64,000 nucleotides of DNA, from NCBI RefSeq assembly GCF_932526225.1, contig NC_064037.1, positions 3,374,996 through 3,438,995 on the forward strand. Reading direction: 5' to 3'. The first letter of the stretch is position 1. Every line of letters starts with the position of its first letter. The notes beneath the pieces were generated by a model. That model was not told the origin of the DNA. It was given only the letters and a program-made list of their open reading frames with translations, and ran no database searches. Made by a program: the position numbers and the translations under genes. This DNA comes from Nematostella vectensis (taxonomy: Eukaryota; Cnidaria; Anthozoa; Actiniaria; Edwardsiidae). Below, one piece after another: positions 34,567 to 46,536 of the stretch.

Positions 34567-37500
34567 GGCAACACAATTGTATACCGCGTACCTGAAATCG
34601 CAAATAAAAGATTTGGACAATTTCCTAAGGAAGTTTTGCGCTTTGCGTGATGGACAAACAATGCTTGCATCATTGGTTAGGATAGCCTGCGTACCTGTGT
34701 AGTAAGTGCAGGGGATGGGAAAAAAAGAGAGAAGACGGGTCGCGCGCTTGGGGGGGGGGGGGGGGGGGAGGAGTGGGGGAGGAATGAAAGAGCTTGTCAT
34801 CGTTTTCCTTCCCCTCTTCTATCTGATGAGCCACAAGGTCGCTTTAACATTTGCGCTTGCTAAGCAGGATAAACATGGAAAAGCTCTAAAGTACATGTGC
34901 AGCATCGGTAAGATCGATCTTATAGAATAAAACAACAAATCTAAGTTAACGCCTCTGTAAAAACCGCTTTTGCCCCGACGAAGGGCTAATGCACGAAACC
35001 TCAGCGAAACTGCTGTCTTCACAGAGCCGTAAAATGTACCACTTCAGCCTTGTGTTGATTTGTTTAACTACGCCTACGCAAACCATCTATATATTCTAAA
35101 GCTTGTCTTTCTAGTCATACCATGAAACTCGACCCTACCTGAGTCTGGCCGTTGCCATGGCAGCGGACGTGTATGCGGGCCAATAGATGGTGCTGGCGCA
35201 GGTGGAGGCTGTGGGCAGCGCATTGCGGCCATCCCCGGCCTTGGCGACCGTGAAAGGCGCGGGGGGACGCCTCCTGCCAGTCACAAAACGCAGAAACCTG
35301 CTCCGCTCGTCATTGGTAAACTGCGCAAGCGCGGCCCAGAGAAACTTGATGCACTCGCTTGACTCGGACAGGTCGTCCCCGTATTTGCCTGTCGCGGGAG
35401 AATGGGTACAAGTATGAATAAAAAAACCCTCGTTGTCTGCCTAACACCACCCCCAAGGTTAGTCCACTTTTTTCACCTTTCACGACTATTGGGACAGCAT
35501 ACCACAAGACTGAAATATACCTCCGTCGTAGATACACCAAGACTCCAAGAATGTGCCGCAGTGTCGAGCGTTTCACTTCTTTCCACAACGACTGCGGATT
35601 GAAGCCGTACATTCCACACCCCCCCCCCCCCCCCCCTTGCCAAGGACACACAGCGATGACTACTTAGAGTCCAAGTTGCATCGTACAATGAAAGAACCAA
35701 GCAAAGCTGGCTACTTACATGCGCTTTTCAGCACCGATGGCGAGACGTCTGGGTTGCCGCAGATCCCTCGCTCAAGCTCGTTCCACGTGATCAGACTCAG
35801 GGCGGACTCGGGAATCACAGACATCAGACCTCGGCGCAACGCCAGCACCTGCAACACATGGAATAGGTGTCAAACAGGCCACCTTCTTATTATCCTGACA
35901 GTGGAACCTCGAAATTGCAGACCCATTGCCAAGTCCTGATTCAAACCTCCATTAACAAGCACAATATTCAGTACCAGGACTGTCCGTTATATGGAGGTAA
36001 ACCACTGACGTGATTACCTGTTGCACCGACTCCGTCATCCGTGCCTCACGAAGCAGCGCTGCAAACCGCTGCCTGTCTGCGGGCCCAACAGTGACGTCAT
36101 TTCCGCCAGGAATGAGCTCTTTGGTCGTGCCGTCGCTGAGGACCGTGCTGAACTTGCACTCGTTTCTGTACGTCGCCACGTACAGATCTTCATCCATACG
36201 CTCCAGTTCATCTAACACAACAAGCGGAAAGAACAAATTGTAAATATCTAAAAAAGCCGGGTTTTAATCGAGATGCTATGGTAGTGATTGGATGACTAGG
36301 CCTTAAGGGACAATGTCCCTCCTATCCCAACAAGTAATTTGGAGAGCCATACAAGTTTAGTCCGCCAACCAGTGTGCTAAGCAATGTGAAAAAAGCTGTA
36401 AATATCTACTTGAAAAAAAAGTGTTTTAATCTGTTAAAGGGAGCCAGTGGATTAGCTTTTCTGATCAATGATGAGTGAAAAAAGTATGTATAAAATATCT
36501 ATTTCCACACCCCTCCCCTTTTAAAGGAAAATAAGGTCCCGAACAGAATGCGTTTCAGAATGGAAACAAGATGTTACTCACCCGTGAACATGACAGCCGC
36601 CTCGTCCACATCCACGAAGTCCTTAGCCCACGTCACATGCTCGCCAACAAGAAGTTTCCATAGAAACGGCGGAAAGGTCAAAGTCATGTTCTCATCGCTG
36701 CGGTAGAGTGCGCCAAGGATCTTGCCCAACCACTCGTAAACGGACCACTCCGTGCATGAGGGGGAAGGCAGGTACGAGTCCTGATAATCGCCAACAGCGT
36801 CCTGTTAGGGAGGTAAACATGAAAATCACACCGGAAATTTCATTCTGCGATAGAGAGCTGAGCCATTGTACAGCGAACGTTTGCCTTACAGAAACCCAAA
36901 TAATTCTGACACCTCGATGTCTTTTTGAAGGGACACAGTTGGGTACTACGATACTGTCCTCATTATTGTATGTCCCTATTAAGTGGGTTATAAGGTACAG
37001 AAGTTACAACCGTCTTTTTGAGAACTGTCCATAATAACAAGGTGACTCATTCAGTGGGTAACATTAGATCCTTAGGATGAATAGGGACAAATCCTATGAA
37101 AAATACATTGTCTTACCTTGTTGTTTGCAGTTCTGACAAAGAAAGGAAGCACCTCCAGTGAGCCAAACTCTGGTGGGCAGAGTTCATCAGTCATTTCAAC
37201 AAGTGATTCCCGGAAACCACCACCCTGTGATGAATGACATGTCAGGCAAAAAGTACACAAGACTGAAAGGGGTAAGGCTGGTAACATTTTGATACACTTG
37301 GCTAATTCTTATGGATAGTGTCCAGTGTCTGAAAATAAAGGATAAACTAAAGGATAGCAAATTCATTTCTACCCTCACTACCCTTGCAAGGTGTGTTGAG
37401 CTTCCCTCTCCCCTCAGGGTGCATTGTAGCCAAGTATTTATACTCTTTCTCAGGGCAAGCAAGCCACACCCACCTGGTCAATAATCCCTTCACCAATGAA

Positions 37501-40500
37501 CTTGACCTCCCACCATTGGTCATACTTCCACTTGTTCCATCTAGAGCAAAACCAACATCAAGTCTAAGCACAGAAGTCAACTATCTTACACCTATTTCAA
37601 ATAATGATTGTGCTCATTTAGTTATTTGTTACCCATGAAGGGATCAATTTGGGTCAAGACACGTGGATTCTCCAAGACCATAGAATAATTTCAATAATAA
37701 CCAAAATGGATACACTGTATCAGATAGAATGGGACTACCAATAGGGGAAAACCTGAACGCCCCTCTCACCTGTAATTAAGACCCTCGCAGCGTAGCTCCT
37801 TGTATACCTGCACCAGTACACTCTTCTCCTGGTCATGGCCTCGCTCACTAACTGGCAACCTCCTATCGACCGTCACAATGGGCAAGTGCTCAGGGGGGGT
37901 CGTCTCTGTGGAGTGCAGTAACTCTTGCACAATCCTCCAGCGCTGTCGGCAGAGAGGAAGGAGAAAACGAAGTTGGGGTAGGAGGGCAGGGAGCTGGTAT
38001 CGAGTTGGAATTCCACAGATAGAAGGTTGTTTGCCTGCCAATGGGTCCTTTCTCGTGAAAGTGGCTGCTTCAGGGAGTGCCTTTGGGGGGCAGGGAATGG
38101 GTAGGCAAGCTGGTGTAACGCCTGGAGTGTCTGAGACAGTCATCAATTTTGGTTCAGGCTGTAAAAGTCTGTGAAGAAAACAAAAAACAGTACAGTACTA
38201 TAAACTTCTTTATGTGGGTGATAACAATTTAATTACAATTTAATTTATTTAGTGAATTTGTCACTTACAGCACGCCATACTTCTCTATAAAAGAAAATGT
38301 GTCAATACAAGCCACTACCAGCCCACATATACTTCCATTATACCCAAACAAAAAATGCTTAGAGTAACAGTTAATGATATTTGAGAAGTCTACCGTCTCT
38401 ACATCGTAATGTCTGCTTGATGACTGTTTTAAAAACAATTCTTACCAGTCAGAGATCAATCCTTTCCCTTACCTTTTTTCCTCCTCTTGTAACCTCTTGA
38501 GATCAGTCAGCAAGTTCGACTTCTTCATCTCCTGCTCTGCCTGTAGATCAATGAGCTTCTGCAGTTTCCCATTTGCTTCCTGCCTTTGTTGCTTTAGTTC
38601 TGATGCTATAGAGGACTCAGAAGACCCCATACGCTCATGTGCTATATTCTCACGTGTACGGCCAACTTGAACCAGTTGCTGCTTTTCATCAAGTAGAGTA
38701 ACCTAAAGAACACATAGAACTTTCTGTCTAACAGGAGGAATTATTGAGAAATGAGCAACCTTGACCGCTTTAGGGAGAAATGCATTGTGCAAGCATAAAT
38801 CTTTGATAATCATATCTTTAAGAAAAAACAGCCACATTCAGATTAAACCCTTGGTGCCCAAGGTAGGACTTGTCTCTCAACAAACCAAGAATAGTAAAAA
38901 AAAAAACATTAGCTAAGCTCAATAATACTTGAAATATTGCATATACATACACTGTAACTGTCAGTGAATAAGCAATTGAAAACACAAAATGCAGACGATG
39001 ACATTGGGAATAGCTTTTAGCTCTGCAAGCTAAAGCTAGCCAAAAAATGACAGCATAGTTTGGTAACTCTTTTTTAGCATTGCTGCAACAAAGTTCCTTT
39101 AATCTTTTGCTTGTATACCTGCTTTTTTAGAAGCTTGTATTGCTCTTTGTATTGGTCTTGCAAGCCTTGTGTGAGCTTCAACTTTTTGCTAGTCAGCTCC
39201 ACCTGACTCCTCACCAGTTCAAGCATCTTCTCTGCCTTCTCATCTCCATAACACACCTTCACAATGCTCTCCCTTATAGCAGCAGCACCCTCCTTCACAG
39301 GGCTGTCAACCTCTTGAACCGATGGTATCCCCCAGGAATTTTGAGAGGAGAGGAAAGAAAAGTTGGTGAAGGACTCCAGTCTGTGCTTGGGTCCGGCAGT
39401 GCCGAGCTCCATCGAGAGGGAGGGTCCACTGAGGAGGTACAGGGTGGAGTCCAGGATTTTGGCAATACGGCAAAGAGTGACTGCACGGAAGGTCAGGTTT
39501 TCGGGCGGGTGGGACCCTATCCTGGGATATGCCAGAGTGTCAACACGTGCAAAGAGTTCAGGTCGGATTAGCTCTGACTTGAACCATCCCTGGGATAAAA
39601 AGGACATTAAATTTACATCAAATTTGATACCATTTTTAAACAGTTTATGAGACAGTTGTTTATCTCAAAATGACATCAGAGAAATTAGAGACCAGTTTTT
39701 AACCATTTTACTAAAGTTGACAAAAAATAAAACCAATACAAAAACATGTTCACAAATTTCACATTCTTATCACTTCTAGGAGTTTTTTTTAGTGTTATGA
39801 CGAGATTGTATAAAATGCTTAAAATTCAAAGAAAGGTGATGCATAATGTATTAGGCATACTGTACCTTGCATCTCCCTTTACTGGATTTCTCAGTGATGT
39901 CTGTCAGAAACCTGATAAGTTCCAAGTCATACTCAAGAGCCCACTTGCCTTTGGTGACCCCACGTAACCGGTCCATATGTCTTTGATCTACACTTAGCAA
40001 AACATTCTTATACATAGTGCCGCCACCGTTATTAACAGAAATATCTCTACAGTCACTCTTATCTCCCTCAGCTGAGTCAGTTAATATCTTCTGCTCTTTG
40101 TTTCCATTACTAGATTCAGAACGCAGAGAAAATTTAGGAGCAGAGTTTAGGTCTTCTAGTGAATCTGGGCATGTAGCTCCATTCTGAGTCTCTAATCTAA
40201 CACATTTGTTACTGAGTTGATTATTAGAGGGTGTGCCTTCAGAGATTTCAAGAGAGGGGCAAATAGAAGAATCGTGTGCAAGCCCTCCCTCACAATCCAA
40301 GTGTGGATTAACAATGTGAACATTATTTGCCTCTACAATATTGGTATTCCTTTGTTTTCCACCATTCTCAATATTACTTGTTTGTCCCATGTTTTCCAAT
40401 TTTCCATCCTCTGTGTCTGTAGTAACATTTTTAGATCCATCGAAATTGATTGCTTCTGGAGAGTCCTGACTATCATTGCTTGCCTTTGGCGATCCCAAGT

Positions 40501-43500
40501 CAGGCATATGAGCATTATAACTGCTTCCTTTTCTAATAGATTCGTTTCTATTGGGGCTAGCTTCATTTCCATTGGTAGTATTCTCTGCATTGTTGTCTGT
40601 CTTACTCAAAGACGGGGAGCTCTGCAGTAACTTCTGCATTAAATCTGCATAAGAAAGAGGTCGCTTCATTTCTGCTGTTCTTGATCCAGCACTAACCTTC
40701 TTTTTAATATATACATCTAAAGTTCTCTCCTTCTGCTGTGGGGTAACACTGCACAAGCTGTAGTAATAACCAAGGACTTTTTCCCAAATTTTGTCAGACT
40801 GCAAGTGATCCCATATATCCTCTGTACCAGAAAGTAAACTCTCATTAGAACTAGACATGCCGGCACTTTTGCTGTTACCAAAGAAAGGGATTGGACTATC
40901 AACTGGGCACATGTGAGACTGGACTGGTTTTGCAGTCTGTGCACTTTTTAGCTTTTTGCCTTTTTTCATTTCTTGTAGGTGAAGAGAGCAGGGCACATAA
41001 CAAAATGGTAAGGGAATAGGCTGAGATGTCTTGAAACACTCTGTCGAGAGAAAAAGGCAAGTACAAGAATTAATTATATTTGTACAAACTACAGATGATT
41101 GGAGAGGAATCTAAAACGTTGGAAAACATTGCTAGTTCCCCCACTTTTATTGGAAACACTACTGGAATACAATTTTCAAAATAAAAACAAATGTCCAACT
41201 TTATAGGCAGCACTTTAACAATGTCTCAAATTACCACAGGCATCCTGAAGAGCTCTGAGTCTGGAGAGGGTTGTCCTTGCCTGTCCTTGGCTGATCAGCA
41301 AATCACTGGCCGGCCTCACATGCAGCGTCTATATACAATAACTATATAATAAGTATCTATAATAAGTTCTATAGATATCAACAGGAAGAAAGTGGAGGAA
41401 GCCTGAGAGTGGGGTTTCTAGGTCAGGAGTGAACTCCCTGCCAGAATAACATGTGTGAATTGTGTAGGGTTTTTCACACAAATATTAATGCAAATGAGAT
41501 GTAAATTTCAGTAGTGCACTACATCCCATCAAACCATGTAGAATTTAATCTATCGTACAATAATATGGCTCAATTACTTTCTTGAATGCTTGCTGGGTAC
41601 AAGAGCATTTTAGAAATCTCTGGTGGCAAGGATACACCAAGAGCAAGCATACGAAAACCCTTACATTTTCTTGCTCTTGCAAGACAAATAAAAATCACAG
41701 CATTGCTTGGGCTTGCATCTCAAAAATATCTTCCTTTAGTATCTAATATCTTTACCTTTTCTTGTTTCTTGAGGTTGTCAGGAGGAAACTTGAGCTTGGG
41801 AAGTGAAGACTCTCTCTCTGGGACAGGAAGGAGTGTGGCAAAGCACACCTCACTCAGTACGGACTGCTTTACACGCGTCGGGGAAATACGCTCTATCTTC
41901 AACAACTGCAATCAAAGGGGTATAGTTAGAATCTATAATAATCTTAGTACATTTTATATTCACTACAATAGCAACAGCTTTTGCATAGAAAGTAATCTTC
42001 AAAACTCAACCATCTTGCATTTTCCTTGTCTTTTGGCAACGAAATTGTCATAGTCATGGAAAGTTGGATATAGAAGACATTTGGATGTATGAAGAAACAA
42101 GCCTTATACCATAGGTGTTATGTTTATTTTTTCAAGTATGCATTTTTTCCAATTATGTGAATGTGAACTGATAGGGAAATGATGCATTTTCAAATTTCAG
42201 TCTGTTACTAAATCCATAGTACCTTATTTCTGCAGGGAATGATGGCAAATCCCCCAATTTTTGTCATGGATAGGATGAATGCAACTTTGCTTGGTGGGCA
42301 TGCAGATCCACAGTATATCCTATCATACTTTCTGTCAGACGGATCAAGTCTGAAACAGTTTCCCAGAAGAAAGACAGGTTGACATATCTCTCGCATCAAA
42401 TGAGGACTAAATCTGAGAAACTCATCTCGTCTTTCACAAGCAAATTCAACCAAGTCTTTGCGAATCTCAACTCCATGGTTGATGCTGTTGCGCTTGATAA
42501 TGTACCCCACAAGACATGAGAAGTAGCCTGTTCCACTGCCCACATTCAAAAATGATAGACCTACAAAACATTAAATACGTTAGAGGTTGATCTAGATTTA
42601 CTACTTTAGTTACTACTCAACTGTGTGAAAACAAAAAAAACACTATTTCAAAGGGGACATGTTAAGCCTGCTATTACAGATAGGAGAATGATGATTTTTG
42701 GCTATCCACTTGAAATTTGAGAGTTTAGTCTCTTAAAGTGTCCTAAAAGAAACACACTCTTTTTTATAAGAACCTTTTTTTTTTAAAGAATGTCCAGAGA
42801 TTTCACCAAATTTTAAGGAAATGCTAAGAACATGTCCAAGGCTCAGATAGCAGAAAAATTTTTCTTTTCTAGCCCTGGTGCATTCTAAAATGCAGATTCA
42901 AATTGTGCTTATAGCAACAACCTTATTATTACTTTTGATCATTAGTGTAATTCTCTTCCTAATAATTCATTATGGCTATTATATATTTATACACACTAAA
43001 ATTTGAGAACATCGTTAAAACATATTCAGCTTTAAAATGTCCCAAAAATAAGGCCCAGCCTCAACTGAAAACTAGATGTTCTTATAAAAAAAGGTGTGCA
43101 TTAGCCTCTGGGCATAAGTTAGATAAGTGGCAATATGTGTGATCATACCAATTTGTGTCATTTTCAAGTTGAAACAACTTGTTTTATTATAAACTAAACA
43201 CATATATATCATAAACTATCTTACTGTATTATCTTATCTTTTTATCATAAATATTTTATTTCATCCAATTTCATTCAATATTTTCTGCTTCATCTTTGCG
43301 GCTTAAAAAAGGAATTTATGTCATACAAGACAAAAACATCATTAAGTGAGTTAATTTAGGTTGATATCTCTGCAATGTCATTTACAATTCTCATAAAATA
43401 GGCACAAGTACATACATTAGTTACAGGAACATACAGTAGAAAAAGAATTTTGTTGATTTATCAAACAAACACTTAGAAAAAAGTAAGTTTACCATCTAAT

Positions 43501-43941
43501 ACTTCCATTTCAATCGCTTATTAGCCAATAACAGGAAGCCTAGAATCAGTCTAGTTAAAAACAAGTGAACATTAACAGCTAGACATTTCCGAAACGAAAT
43601 TTAACAGCCGAGAGGAGCCATGCTAAGAACAATTTACACAACACACCTGGGCAAAGGTCTAGCGCTTCCAACACTCCTGCGTACATATGAGGTGCCGACA
43701 TGTGTATATGTGGGTCCCCCCGTAACGGCTGGTCATAGTACGCCTCCTCGTACAATTCCGGGGGGACAAAAGCTCCTCTTGGCACCGCTCTAAATGCATC
43801 TTCCACTTCCTTCGATGTGATAATTCCAGTATGAACGAATTTATCCACCATTTCCTCATTATTTCGACCGGAACAACGCCAAGCTCCAGGTAATACATGG
43901 CTATGAAAGGATTCACTATCCCTTGAGCTAGGCCATGCCAT
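34540..43941 (-). CDS. PCMT-HECT fusion protein, fifteen exons
   Basis: Conceptual 1,390-residue protein. Exons (minus): 43647-43941, 42223-42560, 41756-41905, 41235-41328, 39866-41040, 39119-39589, 38473-38702, 37770-38168, 37474-37540, 37117-37224, 36582-36801, 36018-36211, 35719-35848, 35139-35388, 34540-34591. Every junction is GT-AG and phase-compatible. Residues about 25-220 form a protein-L-isoaspartate methyltransferase-like domain (SAPHMYAGVLEAL, SAM motif NVGSGTGYFS at 104-113, YDRIYCGSACPPSK), closest in style to PCMTD1. Residues about 300-660 are Ser/Asn-rich and probably disordered. Residues 800-915 are charged and coiled-coil-like. Residues about 1055-1390 are a HECT domain of HECTD3 type (GGGFRESLVEMTDELCP, LPFFVRTAN, LIPGG, FLRFVTGRR, LPTASTC with catalytic Cys near 1354, YNCVAIDTDTSPW). 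Predicted role: ubiquitin ligase, perhaps guided by the PCMT module. The alternative is two genes, but no stop, start or promoter separates them. Confidence 0.85.
42762..42925 (+). repeat. Dispersed repeat, copy B
   Basis: Lies in intron 1 of the PCMT-HECT gene. Contains GAGATTTCACCAAATTTTAA, GGCTCAGATAGCAG, GGTGCATTCTAAAATGCAGA and TAGCAACAACCTT in the same order as the minus strand of 18318-18540. Confidence 0.7.
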
Positions 43942-44385
43942 AATAGAAAATCGCAAAAAAGAGTAGGGAAAATCAATTCCCACGAATTCTAGAAGCCCGA
44001 TCTAAGCTTCAAGTCGAATCTCGGTTTCACAAGCAGTCCATTCTAACCCTTGTCTTTGAGATAGACAATAAACTCTTCAAGTAGGCGAGGAGCCCCAGTC
44101 CATTTTGAATTTGATAATCTATTGCAGGGCTTCCGTTAAGTTCATGTTTCTCTTCAAAACAGACCATAGGTTTGTGTTACGTCTACACGGCAGCCATTTT
44201 GAAGAGCATCACACACAACTAGTCACCAGGCCCCTGTTATCGAGTAGTAAAACTACTGGCTCGTCATAGAAGTCTGGTGACTAGTTCAGTTTTTTGAAGT
44301 CGGGACCGTGAAAAGTGTCTGTTATAGCGGTGTCCGGTAATGGAGGCCACCATAGGAGACAGGGCGATCCTTCTTCTTTATACAC

Positions 44386-44480
44386 CTATTCTTATAAAAA
44401 CGTCCAGTCTGAGATTTTACCAAACATGCCTAGGCTCAGATAGCAACAAAATATTGCTTTGTTAGTCTGATGCATTCTAG
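44386..44480 (+). repeat. Dispersed repeat, copy C (short)
   Basis: Contains GAGATTTTACCAAACATGCC, GGCTCAGATAGCA and CTGATGCATTCTAG in the order seen in copies A and B, with an internal deletion. It lies upstream of the PCMT-HECT gene. Confidence 0.65.
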
Positions 44481-44736
44481 CATACAGAATCAATCAAAAA
44501 ACAGATCATTTATGTCATTTTCGTCCTAATTATTTATTGGATATTGTATAGATTTAAGAACATAGCGGTTGAAAAGGGGGACCGAAATAAGGGTTTCAAG
44601 AAAGGGGGCGGATTCATTGTTTTTTCCCTGGATTTCCTTATATTATCAGATTTCCTGATGAGTGGGCAACCACGAAACAGGCTTGTAGAGATGAAACGGT
44701 AGTTCGCGTGTTTTTTTTCCTACAAACCAGATATAT

Positions 44737-45428
44737 ATGTCCTTTAACCCAACAAAATGTTTTGTCATGAGAGTCACGAGAAATAGGGAACCTATAGTAT
44801 TTAACTACACATTAATGAACCACATCCTTAAACCAGTCGAACACCATCCATACCTAGGCGTCGAGCTCTCGAACACACTTGACTGGAGCTGGCATATAAA
44901 CAACAAAGTGTCCAAAGCCAACCAGACCTTAGGTTTTCTTAGGCGCAACCTAAGCAACTGCCCAGCGAACATTAAGGAAGCTGCTTATAAATCGCTCGTT
45001 CTTCCACACTTAGAGTATGCCAGCTCTGCCTGGGATCCATGGTTGAAGAAACACGTCAAACAGATTGAGAAGGTTCAAAGGAGGGCGGGTCGTTTTGTTA
45101 AAAATTGCTGGGATAGGACTCCTGGCACAGTCACAAACATCCTAAACGATTTGGAGTGGCCCCCTCTCTCTAAAAGGCGCCAGGATGCCAGGCTTACATT
45201 ATTTTACAAGGCTGTTAAAAAAAATCAGCACTTAAGATACCAGACAATATTGATAGACGCACCCGCCAATTACGCAGCTCTCATCCAGATAATTTTATTG
45301 AGTTATGTCCAAGAACAGAAGCTTATAAGAACTCGTTTTTCTGTAGGACAATAAAAGAATGGAACAAGCTGCCCCGCCTTACCCTGGATTCCACTAGTGC
45401 AGATATTTTTAGAGAACGAATAAAATAA
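44737..45428 (+). mobile_element. LINE reverse-transcriptase 3' fragment, 5'-truncated
   Basis: Encodes the part of a non-LTR retrotransposon ORF2 after the polymerase active site: FNPTKCFVMRV, YLGVELSNTLDWSWHI, GFLRRNLSNC, YKSLVLPHLEYASSAWDPW, QIEKVQRRAGRFV. The frame shifts by one base near 45255, after which the normal family ending continues (SSHPDNFIELCPRTEAYKNS, FFCRTIKEWNKLP, ADIFRERIK) to a stop at 45426-45428. The 5' part, with the endonuclease and the catalytic YxDD box, is absent, so it is a dead copy of the jockey/CR1-like type. AT-rich sequence follows the stop, with no clean poly(A) tail. Confidence 0.9.
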
Positions 45429-45734
45429 AATTAAATTAATAAAATTATATTAATACCAATAATGCTGTTTAAACGATTTTTATCTTTTTACTTTATTTCA
45501 CCTTTTTTTATTCTGCCTTATTATCATTTTTATTCTGCCTTATTATTATTTGTATTATTATTTATTTATTATTATTATTATTTCTATTATTATTTTATTT
45601 TATGTTTTTTATTTATTTATTTATTTTTTTATTTTTTAATTTTTTTATTTATTTATTTTAGTTAATTAATTAATTAACGTATTTATTTATACAATTAATT
45701 TATATCCACAGTGATGGTAACCCCTTTGTGGATT

Positions 45735-45824
45735 AACAATGTAGATGTAGATAGATAGATAGATAGATGTAGATATATATATAGATAGATAGATATATAT
45801 AGATATAGATATATATAGATAGAT

Positions 45825-45891
<67 letters not shown>

Positions 45892-45920
45892 TAGATAGAT
45901 AGATATAGATATATATATAA
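45735..45920. repeat. TA / GATA compound microsatellite
   Basis: Alternating TA and GATA runs downstream of the LINE fragment. Open frames across it are repeat artefacts. Confidence 0.97.
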
Positions 45921-46536
45921 GAAAAAGATTGTAGTCTAGACAAGAATAACTGTCGCGTTTGAATCTTATCAGCTTATGTGGAAACTGAGCACGGACCCAG
46001 GGAAAAATTATCAGGGCCGTAGCAATATTTGGAAAAATTATAAGGAAATGACAAGGGCGTGGCTGTTACCCCAATATTTTCTTAATGTTTCTGTATTGCG
46101 CCCCCCCTCCCAATATTTCGAGGCCTTTGACACACATCAACTACAAAAAGCGACAAAGTCACTAAATATTTCTTTATTTATATTTTTAATATTTTTTTAC
46201 ATAAATTAACACACTTGAATGTACATTACACAATAACAAAGTCGTTTAGTCTTTTTTTATATCCAAAAGTATTTACAAATTGTAAAATAATAGGCTATAT
46301 ACTCTATAAGAGGGAATTAATTCATTTTATAGCATCACAATAAAGGACCTTAGTGGGAACCTTATGTAATACGACTAATACCGACTCCACGAGCATCCTG
46401 TGAACACAGGTATGCCGAGGGTGTCAAATAACGTAACACGACGTATAAAACCTAGTCACTGTTATAGTTCGTATCATCTTTTCTATTATCTATGTCTATA
46501 TCGTCCTTGAAATCCTCTAATTCCAATATTTTGTCA

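Larger units (their letters stand above)
43942..46536. other. Intergenic between PCMT-HECT and NRBP genes
   Basis: Contains the PCMT-HECT 5' flank (minus-strand AAAATGGCTG at about 44191-44200), a small hairpin with GTCACCAG arms at about 44217-44290, the short dispersed repeat, a LINE 3' fragment, AT-rich low-complexity DNA at 45430-45690, a TA/GATA microsatellite and a G/C-run element at about 46015-46130. No host exon was recognised. Confidence 0.6.

Noticed and set aside
39851-40996. The large exon as a separate single-exon gene starting near 40996
   Set aside because: The frame continues upstream without stop to an acceptor at 41041 and joins in phase to PCMT-side exons; the supposed start is a GTG, and no promoter is evident.
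34540-40996. Assigning the HECT gene to HECTD4
   Set aside because: The HECT sequence features (GGGFRES...DELCP, LPFFVRTAN, YNCVAIDTD-SPW) fit HECTD3, so the apparent 12q24 synteny with TMEM116 through HECTD4 does not hold.
44217-44290. Hairpin with GTCACCAG arms upstream of PCMT-HECT as a regulatory RNA
   Set aside because: Stem is short and interrupted; it may be repeat debris, and no promoter or conserved loop supports an RNA gene.
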